Shown here: positions 5,590-13,964 of the stretch, in pieces
Numbering within the stretch: position 1 is the stretch's first letter
Layout: each line of letters opens with the position of its first letter
From: an uncultured Campylobacter sp.
GTDB lineage: Bacteria > Campylobacterota > Campylobacteria > Campylobacterales > Campylobacteraceae
Direction: 5' to 3'
Length of the DNA stretch: 30,895 bases
NCBI GenBank assembly: GCA_900772495.1
Contig: CAAHEJ010000015.1
Coordinates: 1 to 30,895, forward strand
The notes under the pieces: generated by a model
What the model saw: only the letters and a program-made list of their open reading frames with translations
Database searches by the model: none
What the model was told of the DNA's origin: nothing
Made by a program: the position numbers and the translations under genes

Positions 5590-8394
5590 CTACCCCGCTT
5601 TTAGTCCGCTTAAAAGGGCTAAATTCAGCTCATCAAGCAAGGGCGCAAAATTTTGCTTAAAAAGTGCTTTGGCGACAAAAATGCCATTTGTATCCCCGCA
5701 AGCATCGTTAAAGCCTTGCAAGTCATCATTTGCTAGATAAGCATTTGCGATGATATAGTCTTTTATCTGGCTTAAAAATTCAAGCTGATTGGGGCTAAAT
5801 TCTATACCCTTTTTGATTTGCCTACCTTTGAAAAGCTCAAAACGCGAATTTGCCACGCTAGCAAAGTCGCGCAGCTCATCATCAAAGCCAAGCTCAAAAC
5901 GCACAAGCTGGATAAGATTTGTAAGCTGCTTTATTTGCGTGCTTTTTAGGGGCTTTACGGGCTTTGCTTGTGCGCTGTTGCGTGTGAGTGCGTAGGCATT
6001 CCAAAGCCCTTCAATGTGTAGTCCAGCTAGCTTTAAACTCTCGTAAAGCTCATTTATCAAGGTTCTTGTGAGTTTGCGGTTTTGGTAGCTTTGGTGATAG
6101 ATAATGCTAAGCGCGTCTAGCTCGTCTTTGTGGTCGTGGATAAAGGCTTTGAAAGTTGCGATTTGCCCTTTGGCTGCCTCATCGCTAAATTCGCTCACTA
6201 GCACTTCATCGGGGTTTGTCTCATCGATATAAATAAAACATTCGCTCGCTAAATCAAGCAATTTCTGCCTTAAAAGCGGCTCATTAAAGGGCAAAAGTGC
6301 GTTGTCGCGGGCTTTTTCGCATTCATCTTGGCTTTTGCCCTCGCAAAAATCATTGTCAATGCTTTCTTGCAAGGCTCTGGCTAACTCGCGCAAGTCCTTG
6401 CCCTTTTTGTCATCTGTGTCGCTTAAATTTTTCACTTGCTCGTTGTCTTGTGGCGTCGCGTTTAGGGCGATTTGCGAAAGCCTAATTGCTAGGCTTGACA
6501 CTATGTCCTCGTCATTTGCGCCCTGTGCGACAAGTTCAAGTAGCTTTTTAAGGCTAACGCCTTTTTTGCGTTCAAGTGGAGCTGATGAAATGCTTTTAAA
6601 GCTTTGTGTAACGCCTATGGCATCGATGAGAAAAAAGCGGTTTTTGGTGTGAGCGTTTGGCGTTACTTCTTTTAAGCTGTCATTGTGTATCGTGCGAACG
6701 CCTCGCCCTAACATTTGCTCATAATAAAGCTGGCTTTTGACATCGCGCATAAAAATCAGCACTTCTAGGGGCTTTATGTCCGTGCCTGTGGCTATCATAT
6801 CAACAGTTACGGCTATGCGAAATTTAGGGCTTGTTTTAAATTCGTTAATCAGCTCTTTTGGGCTTTGTTTGCCTATGTTGTAGGTGATTTTTTGGCAAAA
6901 TTCATTGCCCTTGTCAAAAACTTCACGCACAATATGGACGATTTCCTCCGCGTGCGCGTCATCTTTGGCGAAAATCAAGGTTTTTGGAATCCACTCTTTA
7001 TCAAAGGCGCGCTCGGGAAAAAGCTGCGTAAAAATGGCGTTTTTGTAGCACTCTAAAATAGTGCGAATTTGGTTTGGATTTAACACTTTTTTATCCAAAT
7101 CGCCCTTTTCATACTCTAAATCATCATCAAGTGCTTCATAAATCTCTTTTCTCGTGCGTTTGTCGCGTTTTGGCACGGAAAATTCGCTGTTGATAACTGC
7201 GCCTTGTTCGCTGATTTTGGTTTTGATACGAAACACTTCAAAGCCCACATTTACGCCATCAATGATACTTTTTTCAAGCGGATATTCGCTCACTAAATTT
7301 TTGTAAAAAAAGCCTAGCGTGTGCGCACTTGGCGTTGCGCTAAGCCCGATGATAAAGGCATCAAAGTATTCAAGCACCTGTCGCCACTCGCCATAAATGC
7401 TTCTGTGGCACTCATCAACGATGATAAAATCAAAAAAATCTATGGGAAAATTTGGGTTGTATTTTAGCTCTTTTGGCGGAGCAAGTTTGGCGGTGTTGTC
7501 ATCAAAGGCTGAATGCTCTTCATTTGCGCTGTCAAATTCCGTCTCGCCTTTAAGCAAAGAATAAAGCCTTTGAATCGTAGTAATGACAAGCTTTGAGTCC
7601 TTGCTGATATGGTTTGTTTGCAAGTGATTTGTGATGTAAATTTCGCTGAATTTTCGCTTATCTTGTGGCAAGCGGAAATTGTCAAATTCTTTTTTGGTTT
7701 GTTCGCCAAGATTGCTTCTATCGACAAGAAAAAGCACGCGCCTTGCCTGAGCGTGCATAAAAAGGCGGCTTACGAAGTTGCACGCTGTGAAAGTTTTGCC
7801 CGCGCCCGTTGCCATTTGAATGAGTGCGCGGGGTTTGCCTAAGGCAAGTGAGCTTTCAAGCGCGCTAATCGCATCGGCTTGACAAGCTCTTAATTCGTCT
7901 TTTTCGCTTGAATTTAAGGGCGGTAAATGCTGCAATCTTTCGCGCAAAGGCGTGGAATTTAGCTTATCAAGTAAGGTTTGTGGCGTATGAAAAGCAAAAA
8001 CGCGCCTTGCCCTTGAATTTGGCTCGCGTAAATCAGTGAAAAATATCTCCATTCCATTGCTCTCGTAAAGAAAGGGCAAAGACACTTGCCACGCTTTAAG
8101 ATGAGCTGGCAAATGCGTGGCGTAGTGCTTGCTTTGCGCGTGTATGCCGCTTAATAGAGCGCCTTCTTTTTTCGCCTCGATAACGCCACAAGCCTTGCCC
8201 TCGATGAAAAGCAAATAATCCGCCTTACTGCCGTCATTCATCACAAATTCACGCACGGCAACGCCTGAAACTTGCGCACCTTGTGCCTTGGCACTGAGGT
8301 TAATTTCGCTTTTATCTTGCAAGATAAAGCCACATTCTTGTAAAAGCGTGTCAATGTCTATGCGCCGTGTTTTTGCCTCGTCTTTTGAACTCAT
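5590..8394 (-). CDS. hsdR: Type I restriction-modification restriction/translocase subunit HsdR
   Basis: HsdR translocates DNA using ATP and cleaves it far from the HsdS target. The frame is 941 codons from an ATG at 8415. I prefer Met8 (8394) because AGGA sits at proper spacing before it, while the 8415 ATG has no Shine-Dalgarno and lies at the likely transcription start. Numbering from the longer form: PD-(D/E)XK nuclease D66, E80, K82 (VIEAKKEG), Walker A ATGAGKT (202-208), DECH box (334-337), GLSATP motif, then helicase motif VI in QMLGRGVRT. The C-terminal third is the helical HsdM-docking type region. The end at 5590 is 68 bases before the ATPase start. The frame is intact, so the restriction subunit looks functional. 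Confidence 0.93.
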   Translation of the reverse strand: MSSKDEAKTRRIDIDTLLQECGFILQDKSEINLSAKAQGAQVSGVAVREFVMNDGSKADYLLFIEGKACGVIEAKKEGALLSGIHAQSKHYATHLPAHLKAWQVSLPFLYESNGMEIFFTDLREPNSRARRVFAFHTPQTLLDKLNSTPLRERLQHLPPLNSSEKDELRACQADAISALESSLALGKPRALIQMATGAGKTFTACNFVSRLFMHAQARRVLFLVDRSNLGEQTKKEFDNFRLPQDKRKFSEIYITNHLQTNHISKDSKLVITTIQRLYSLLKGETEFDSANEEHSAFDDNTAKLAPPKELKYNPNFPIDFFDFIIVDECHRSIYGEWRQVLEYFDAFIIGLSATPSAHTLGFFYKNLVSEYPLEKSIIDGVNVGFEVFRIKTKISEQGAVINSEFSVPKRDKRTRKEIYEALDDDLEYEKGDLDKKVLNPNQIRTILECYKNAIFTQLFPERAFDKEWIPKTLIFAKDDAHAEEIVHIVREVFDKGNEFCQKITYNIGKQSPKELINEFKTSPKFRIAVTVDMIATGTDIKPLEVLIFMRDVKSQLYYEQMLGRGVRTIHNDSLKEVTPNAHTKNRFFLIDAIGVTQSFKSISSAPLERKKGVSLKKLLELVAQGANDEDIVSSLAIRLSQIALNATPQDNEQVKNLSDTDDKKGKDLRELARALQESIDNDFCEGKSQDECEKARDNALLPFNEPLLRQKLLDLASECFIYIDETNPDEVLVSEFSDEAAKGQIATFKAFIHDHKDELDALSIIYHQSYQNRKLTRTLINELYESLKLAGLHIEGLWNAYALTRNSAQAKPVKPLKSTQIKQLTNLIQLVRFELGFDDELRDFASVANSRFELFKGRQIKKGIEFSPNQLEFLSQIKDYIIANAYLANDDLQGFNDACGDTNGIFVAKALFKQNFAPLLDELNLALLSGLKAG

Positions 8395-8423
8395 CTTTTG
8401 TCCTAAAATTTGCATTTGGTGTG

Positions 8424-8429
8424 ATTATA
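8424..8429 (-). promoter_or_regulatory. -10 box for hsdR
   Basis: TATAAT in the minus-strand context ATGCTATAATCACACC, about 8 bases before the first ATG (8415) and about 29 before the Met8 codon (8394). This spacing favours the Met8 start with a short leader. Confidence 0.6.
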
Positions 8430-8588
8430 GCATAAAATGGTTTTGTTTTGGCGTGAATTTGTTTGCGTTATGCGCTGTTGAAAATCAAAATAAAAGCTCT
8501 TTGTTTTTAATCAAACAAAAGCAAATTGATTTAAAAATAAAAACGCATTTTCGTGCCAAATTCAAGGCTTAAATTCACAAAATTTTGC

Positions 8589-8594
8589 TAAAAT
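8589..8594 (+). promoter_or_regulatory. -10 box for purH
   Basis: TTGCTAAAAT followed by a purine-rich leader, about 30 bases before the purH ATG. The Shine-Dalgarno is AAAGAGAG. One mismatch from TATAAT; no clear -35, as is usual in Campylobacter. Confidence 0.45.
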
Positions 8595-8624
8595 TAGTGC
8601 GAATTTAATTTGTAAAGAGAGAAA

Positions 8625-10160
8625 ATGAAAAAAGCATTACTGAGTGTGAGCGATAAAGGTGGCATAGTGGAGTTTGCCAAAAGCCTTGTGGATTTGGGCT
8701 TTGAGCTGCTTTCCACAGGCGGGACATACAAACTTTTGCGAGAAAGTGGCGTTTTGGTGCAAGAAGTGAGCGATTTTACGGGCAGTGCCGAGCTTTTTGA
8801 CGGGCGCGTGAAAACCCTGCACCCTAAAATTCACGGCGCGATTTTACACAAAAGAGACGATGAAAAGCACTTGCAAGAAGCAAGGGATAACGACATATCA
8901 AGCATTGATTTGCTTTGCGTGAATTTATACCCCTTTGAAAACACGGCAAAAAGGACAGATGAGTTTGATGAGATAGTTGAAAATATCGACATAGGCGGAC
9001 CTGCGATGATAAGAAGCGGGGCAAAAAACTACAAAAGCGTCATCGTGGTGTGCGACACAAAAGACTATGAAAGCGTGATTTGCAAGATAAAAAGCGGCGA
9101 AGATGATGAGAAATTCAGGTTAAATTTGATGATAAAAGCCTACGAACACACAGCCAGCTATGATAGCTTCATCGCTAATTATATGAACGAGCGATTTTTT
9201 GGGGGTTTTGGCGAACGCAAATTCATAGTCGGCAAAAAGGTTTTTGAGACAAAATACGGCGAAAATCCGCACCAAAAGGGCGCGCTTTATGAGTTTGAGA
9301 GCTTTTTTAGCCAGCATTTTAAGGCACTTAAAGGCGAGGCGAGTTTTAACAACCTCACCGACATAAACGCCGCCACTCATCTTGCCAGCTCTTTTGGCGA
9401 GCGTGCGGCTGTGGCTATCGTCAAGCACGGCAACCCTTGCGGCTTTGCGCTCAAAGACAGCTTGCTTGAAAGCTACACGCAGGCGTTAAAATGCGACAGC
9501 ATAAGCGCTTATGGCGGTGTGGTGGCGATTAACGGCACGCTTGATGAGAATTTAGCGCGCAAAATCAACGAAATTTATGTCGAGGTTATCATCGCTGCAA
9601 ATGTCGATGAAAAGGCACTTGGTGTGTTTGAGAGTAAAAAACGCATTAAGATTTTCACGCAAGAGGCTGAATTTTTGTGCGCAAAACGAGATAAGTATGA
9701 TTTCAAGCACATTTTGGGCGGTTTTGTGTATCAAAATGCCGATGAAGTGGCTACCAGCGAGCTAGCAAATGCCGAGCAAAAAAGCCAAAGAAGTGCCAGC
9801 ACAAACGAGCTAAAAGACCTTGACATAGCCATTAAAATCGCCGCTCTTACAAAGTCTAATAATGTCGTGTATGTTAAAGACGGTGCGATGGTTGCCATAG
9901 GTATGGGAATGACAAGCCGCATTGACGCTGCAAAAGCCGCTATAAGCAAGGCTACGCAAATGGGACTTGACTTAAATGGCTGTGTGCTAGCGAGTGAGGC
10001 GTTTTTTCCTTTCCGCGACAGCGTAGATGAGGCGAGCAAGGTGGGCGTGCGTGCCATAGCCCAGCCCGGTGGCAGCATACGCGATGATGAAGTGATACAA
10101 GCAGCCGATGAATACGGCATTGCGCTTTATTTCACAGGCGTGCGCCACTTTTTGCATTAA
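8625..10160 (+). CDS. purH: Bifunctional AICAR formyltransferase/IMP cyclohydrolase PurH
   Basis: Cytosolic enzyme for the last two steps of de novo IMP synthesis: formylation of AICAR with 10-formyl-tetrahydrofolate, then ring closure. The 511-residue length is normal. The N-terminal MGS-like cyclohydrolase domain (about 1-145) starts LLSVSDKGGI and contains HPKIHGAIL and IGGPAMIRSGAKN. The transformylase domain contains the conserved KYGENPHQ, the active-site block KHGNPCGFA, and SISAYGGVVA, and ends GVRHFLH. The ATG at 8625 follows AAAGAGAG. It is divergent from hsdR and monocistronic by appearance, and it marks the end of the RM island and the start of core genes. Confidence 0.97.
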   Translation: MKKALLSVSDKGGIVEFAKSLVDLGFELLSTGGTYKLLRESGVLVQEVSDFTGSAELFDGRVKTLHPKIHGAILHKRDDEKHLQEARDNDISSIDLLCVNLYPFENTAKRTDEFDEIVENIDIGGPAMIRSGAKNYKSVIVVCDTKDYESVICKIKSGEDDEKFRLNLMIKAYEHTASYDSFIANYMNERFFGGFGERKFIVGKKVFETKYGENPHQKGALYEFESFFSQHFKALKGEASFNNLTDINAATHLASSFGERAAVAIVKHGNPCGFALKDSLLESYTQALKCDSISAYGGVVAINGTLDENLARKINEIYVEVIIAANVDEKALGVFESKKRIKIFTQEAEFLCAKRDKYDFKHILGGFVYQNADEVATSELANAEQKSQRSASTNELKDLDIAIKIAALTKSNNVVYVKDGAMVAIGMGMTSRIDAAKAAISKATQMGLDLNGCVLASEAFFPFRDSVDEASKVGVRAIAQPGGSIRDDEVIQAADEYGIALYFTGVRHFLH

Positions 10161-10294
10161 AACAAAACAGCCTTTTGCGGCGTATTCATAAAATTTATTT
10201 TCAATTTTCGCGCTCAAAATGCCTTAATGTGATGAATTTTAGCGTATTAACCAAGTAGCAACTCTGCATTAACGCTTTGGCAAGATTTTGAATT

Positions 10295-10300
10295 TATACT
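10295..10300 (+). promoter_or_regulatory. -10 box for htrA
   Basis: TATACT in GAATTTATACTTTTG, about 33 bases before the chosen htrA start, giving a leader of roughly 25 bases with the AAAGGA ribosome site. Confidence 0.45.
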
Positions 10301-10332
10301 TTTGCCGCAAACTAAATTTTAAAGGACAAACG

Positions 10333-11739
10333 ATGAAAAAAGTATTGTGTATGGCTTTGCTCGCCTGCTTTGCGTGTGCGGCAAGTATCAGCATAAAGCA
10401 AGCGCCCACAGGCGTGGCAAGAAGCGATGCGAGCATAAACAAAAACACCATTCTTTCTTACGCTGAGGCGATTAAGGATGTGAAAAAGTCAGTGGTAAAT
10501 ATCTCCACTTCCAAAACCATCACGCGAGCGGCTACGCCCTTTGATGAGTTTTTCAACGACCCGTATTTTAGGCATTTCTTTGACTTTGACGGGCACAGGC
10601 AAAGGGGGCAAGGTGGCAACAAGCAAGTTGTCAAGTCGCTTGGCTCGGGCGTGATTATCTCAAATGATGGCTATATCATCACAAACAACCACGTTGTCGA
10701 GGATATGGACGCTATTGTAGTGAATTTAATCGGCTCAAACACCGAATACAAGGCAAAAGTTATCGGCACAGACCCAAAAACTGATTTAGCCGTGATAAAA
10801 ATCGAGGCGAAAAACCTTGCTGCTGTGAGTTTTGCAAACTCTGACGAGCTGCTTGAAGGCGACATAGTCTTTGCCATCGGCAACCCCTTTGGCGTGGGGC
10901 TTAGCGTAACAAGCGGTATCATCTCAGCCCTTAATAAAAACAACATAGGGCTAAATCAGTATGAAAATTTCATACAAACTGACGCGTCCATAAACCCCGG
11001 AAATTCAGGCGGTGCGCTTGTGGATAGTCGTGGCGCGCTTGTGGGGATAAATTCAGCCATTTTAAGCAGAAGCGGCGGAAACAACGGCATAGGCTTTGCC
11101 ATACCTGCAAATATGGCAAAGGACATTGCCAGAAGGCTTGTGGAAAAGGGCAAGATAGAGCGAGGCTTTTTGGGCGTAACGATAAGCGATTTGACAAGCG
11201 AGGTAAAAGCAGCTTATGAAAACAGCGAGGGCGCGCTCATCACAAATGTCGAAAAAGGCTCATCAGCCGAACTAGCGGGGCTTAAACGCGGGGATTTAAT
11301 CCTAAAAGTCAATAACAAAAACATAAAAGGCGCGAGCGATTTGAAAAACTACATAGGCGGCTTGGAGCCGGGCAAAAAAGTCATCATCATCTACGAGCGC
11401 GACAGGGTGAGCAAAAGCACGAGTTTGGTGCTAAAAGGCGACACAGCAGCCGTGAGCGAGGCTGGACTCATCGAGGGCTTGGAGCTTAAAGACTTGGAAA
11501 AAGGGCGAAATTCGAGGATACCGAGCAACATAAACGGCGTGCTAGTGATGAGCGTAAAAGACGGCTCAAAGGCGCAAAAAGCGGGCTTTGAACAAGGCGA
11601 TATCATCATCGGCGTGGAGCAAGAAGAAATCAAAAATTTGCAGCATTTAAGCCAAATTTTAAAGCAAAACCGCTCAAAAAGTTTTACGAAAATTTGGGTG
11701 TATCGAAACGGCTACGCTCAACTTTTGGTGCTGAAATGA
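10333..11739 (+). CDS. htrA: Periplasmic serine protease/chaperone HtrA (DegP family)
   Basis: HtrA degrades or refolds misfolded envelope proteins; the Campylobacter enzyme is also secreted and cleaves host junction proteins. I place the start at the ATG at 10333 because AAAGGA precedes it and a signal peptide (MKKVLCMALLACFACAAS) follows; the frame is open 45 bases further upstream without a ribosome site. The catalytic triad is H120 (TNNHVVED), D151 (KTDLAVI) and S225 in INPGNSGGALV. Two PDZ domains follow, around 240-325 and 375-465. The 468-residue length matches DegP-type HtrA. A strong terminator follows, so cprR-cprS directly downstream is probably transcribed from its own start. Confidence 0.95.
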   Translation: MKKVLCMALLACFACAASISIKQAPTGVARSDASINKNTILSYAEAIKDVKKSVVNISTSKTITRAATPFDEFFNDPYFRHFFDFDGHRQRGQGGNKQVVKSLGSGVIISNDGYIITNNHVVEDMDAIVVNLIGSNTEYKAKVIGTDPKTDLAVIKIEAKNLAAVSFANSDELLEGDIVFAIGNPFGVGLSVTSGIISALNKNNIGLNQYENFIQTDASINPGNSGGALVDSRGALVGINSAILSRSGGNNGIGFAIPANMAKDIARRLVEKGKIERGFLGVTISDLTSEVKAAYENSEGALITNVEKGSSAELAGLKRGDLILKVNNKNIKGASDLKNYIGGLEPGKKVIIIYERDRVSKSTSLVLKGDTAAVSEAGLIEGLELKDLEKGRNSRIPSNINGVLVMSVKDGSKAQKAGFEQGDIIIGVEQEEIKNLQHLSQILKQNRSKSFTKIWVYRNGYAQLLVLK

Positions 11740-11754
11740 CGAAATTTTCACACA

Positions 11755-11796
11755 AAAAAGAAAACTTGACAAGGAAATTTGACAAGTTTTCTTTTT
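11755..11796 (+). terminator. Rho-independent terminator after htrA
   Basis: A perfect 14-bp inverted repeat (AAAAAGAAAACTTG and its complement CAAGTTTTCTTTTT) with a 14-base loop ends in a T run. It starts 15 bases after the htrA stop. Confidence 0.7.
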
Positions 11797-11812
11797 GTTG
11801 AAATTTTTAGTT

Positions 11813-11927
11813 TAAAATTGTATGAGAGCTAAATTTTAAGGCGAAATTTAAGCCAAAGTTTAAATTTTTAAGGGCGAAATTCACATTGAAAGCGTGAATT
11901 TTAGCCCAAAAGGCTTAAATTCAAGCC
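11813..11927 (+). promoter_or_regulatory. Structured leader upstream of cprR
   Basis: A TAAAAT -10-like box lies at 11813-11818, after the htrA terminator. Downstream are GGGCGAAATTCAC (11872-11884) facing GTGAATTTTAGCCC (11894-11907), then GGCTTAAATTCAAGCC (11912-11927) with another GGCTT just after. If the promoter is real, the cprR message has a leader of over 130 bases containing two hairpins, the first separated from the ribosome site (AAAGGAAAG) by about 40 bases. Confidence 0.4.
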
Positions 11928-11960
11928 AAATGAGGCTTAAAAATTTATGAAAGGAAAGAT

Positions 11961-12662
11961 ATGGACAAAATGGACCTTGAACAAAAGCCCGTAAATATCC
12001 TAATGATAGAGGACGATGAGGAATTAGCCGAAATCATCGCGGAGTATTTGGAAAAGTTTGATATGAAAGTTGATATAGCCAGAGAGCCTTATATAGGGCT
12101 TTCAAAGCTTGCTTTAAAAGAGTATCAGCTCATCATTTTGGATTTGACTTTGCCCGGGCTTGACGGGCTTGAAGTGTGCGAGGAAATTCGCAAGAAATAC
12201 GACACGCCCATTATCATTTCAAGCGCGAGAAGCGACATTACCGACAAGGTAAATGCCCTTGAACTTGGCGCTGATGATTATCTGCCAAAGCCTTACAACC
12301 CAAAAGAGTTGCAAGCTCGCATAAAAAGCCATTTGCGCCGTATCAACACCACGAAAAAAGCCCTAGCTGAGGCGGTGAAAGACTTAGTGTATGACCAGTA
12401 TAAGCATATCATCACAATGAAAGGCAAAGAGGTGATTTTGACAAATGCTGAATTTGACATTTTAAGCTACTTAATCAAAAAAGAAGGCGGCGTGGTAAGC
12501 CGCGAAGAGCTTGTGTATAACTGCACGAGCATTAGCGAGGACAGCTCAAACAAAAGCATCGATGTCATCATCAGTCGCATCAGGCAAAAAATGGGCGATG
12601 ACCCCAAAACCCCAAAATATATCCATTCGATTAGGGGCATAGGTTATAAGCTCACTCAATGA
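11961..12662 (+). CDS. cprR: OmpR-family response regulator CprR
   Basis: Two-component response regulator, 233 residues. The receiver domain (about 11-125) carries acidic pocket D18/D19, phosphoacceptor D61 (LIILDLTLPG) and K110 (LPKPYNP). A winged-helix DNA-binding domain follows (about 140-232), ending SIRGIGYKL, typical of OmpR/PhoB. Assignment to CprR, the Campylobacter planktonic-growth regulator, rests on the htrA-regulator-kinase order seen in C. jejuni. There the system affects biofilm formation and envelope gene expression, htrA included. AAAGGAAAG precedes the ATG. The stop overlaps the cprS start by 4 bases. Confidence 0.9.
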   Translation: MDKMDLEQKPVNILMIEDDEELAEIIAEYLEKFDMKVDIAREPYIGLSKLALKEYQLIILDLTLPGLDGLEVCEEIRKKYDTPIIISSARSDITDKVNALELGADDYLPKPYNPKELQARIKSHLRRINTTKKALAEAVKDLVYDQYKHIITMKGKEVILTNAEFDILSYLIKKEGGVVSREELVYNCTSISEDSSNKSIDVIISRIRQKMGDDPKTPKYIHSIRGIGYKLTQ

Positions 12663-13909
12663 CAAAATCATCGATTTTTTTTACGATAACCTTTATCTTT
12701 GTTTTTGCCATTATAAGCGCGATTGCGGCGTTTTTGTGGCTCATAGAATACGACCAGCAAAACTACACCAACGAGCTAAATTCAAAGTATTCGCTCATAG
12801 CCAACGCGAGAATGAATTTACTCAACGGCTTTATCGGCGAGCGAGAATTCAAAGAACAGACGCAAAATTATAAAATGCCGCTTGTTACCAAGCTGAGCGA
12901 GATTCGCAAGGTTATCTTTCGCGGCGAAGTGCTAGCAAAAGTCGTAACCAACACAGGACAAATCGAAATCATCTCTTATGAGCGCGACAACTACCTTAAA
13001 ATCGTGCATAATGGCAAACTTTATCTTTACAATGACGAGGATTATCAAAGCTATCGTTATTTTAACATTAAAATTCTTGCCGTGAGTATCATTTTGCTTT
13101 ACTTTGTGCTTTATATTTTCGTTATCCGCAAGCTCCGTCCGCTCACAGCCTTAAAAAAAGAAATCGATAAATTCGCCAAAAACAAGCTTGATGAAGTGCG
13201 CGACATAAGCGATGGCAATGATGAAATTTCACAAGTGGCAAGTGCCTTTTACAAAGCGATTACGCAGATAAAAAAACTCAATCAATCGCGGCAGTTTTTC
13301 ATACGCAACATTATGCACGAACTGAAAACGCCTATCACAAAAGGGCTGATAACCCTTGAAATGATAGACGCGAACAACAAATACAAAGAACGGCTTGTCA
13401 GCACTTTCACAAGGCTTGAAACGCTTATCAACGAATTTGCGGCTATCGAGCAAATCACAAGCGGGGCAACCTTTATCAACCGCAAGAAATACAACATTTT
13501 AGACATAATGGACGAGGCGAAAGAAATAGCGATGAACGATGATACTAACATTCAAATTTGTATGGAGGAAATCTTTTTTGTCAATGTGGATTTTAAGCTT
13601 TTCACAACGGCGATTAAAAATATGATAGACAACGGCTTGAAGCACTCTGAGGACACTTTTGTGCAAATTCACATAAATCACAACTTCATCTGTTTTAAAA
13701 ACAAGGGCAAGGAACTCAACCAAAGGCTAGAATACTACACGCAGGCTTTCACGCAAGGCGGCAACCAAAAAGACAGCTTTGGGCTGGGGCTTTATATAGT
13801 AAATACCATTTTAGAAGCGCACAAAATGAGGCTTGATTATGAGTATAAAGACGGCACAAATGCGTTTTATTTTAGGGATTTGGATAAGGTTGTTACCAAA
13901 GAGAGTTGA
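12659..13909 (+). CDS. cprS: Sensor histidine kinase CprS
   Basis: Inner-membrane sensor kinase, 416 residues, partner of CprR; its signal is unknown. The first membrane segment spans about 6-28, a periplasmic sensor region about 30-135, and a second membrane segment about 137-156 ends at VIRKLRPL. A HAMP-like linker follows. The H-box has H220 in IMHELKTPITKG. The ATPase domain shows an N box MIDNGLKHS and the glycine-rich FGLGLYIVN near the C terminus. The start overlaps cprR by 4 bases (ATGA), so the pair is translationally coupled. The 3' end is followed by a strong TATAAT for the next gene. Confidence 0.9.
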   Translation: MTKSSIFFTITFIFVFAIISAIAAFLWLIEYDQQNYTNELNSKYSLIANARMNLLNGFIGEREFKEQTQNYKMPLVTKLSEIRKVIFRGEVLAKVVTNTGQIEIISYERDNYLKIVHNGKLYLYNDEDYQSYRYFNIKILAVSIILLYFVLYIFVIRKLRPLTALKKEIDKFAKNKLDEVRDISDGNDEISQVASAFYKAITQIKKLNQSRQFFIRNIMHELKTPITKGLITLEMIDANNKYKERLVSTFTRLETLINEFAAIEQITSGATFINRKKYNILDIMDEAKEIAMNDDTNIQICMEEIFFVNVDFKLFTTAIKNMIDNGLKHSEDTFVQIHINHNFICFKNKGKELNQRLEYYTQAFTQGGNQKDSFGLGLYIVNTILEAHKMRLDYEYKDGTNAFYFRDLDKVVTKES

Positions 13910-13926
13910 AATTTAGTTTTTGGTGC

Positions 13927-13932
13927 TATAAT
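13927..13932 (+). promoter_or_regulatory. Extended -10 promoter for the deacetylase-dprA genes
   Basis: TGCTATAAT preceded by a T-rich stretch, placed 38 bases before the TTG start. Predicted transcripts begin near 13939. Confidence 0.6.
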
Positions 13933-13964
13933 TGCCTTTTAAAATTTAAAATGAAAGAAAATTT

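Noticed and set aside
9731..10120. 129-codon frame antisense to purH
   Set aside because: Shadow of a well-conserved enzyme gene; the Ser/Ala/Met-rich translation is typical of antisense reading.
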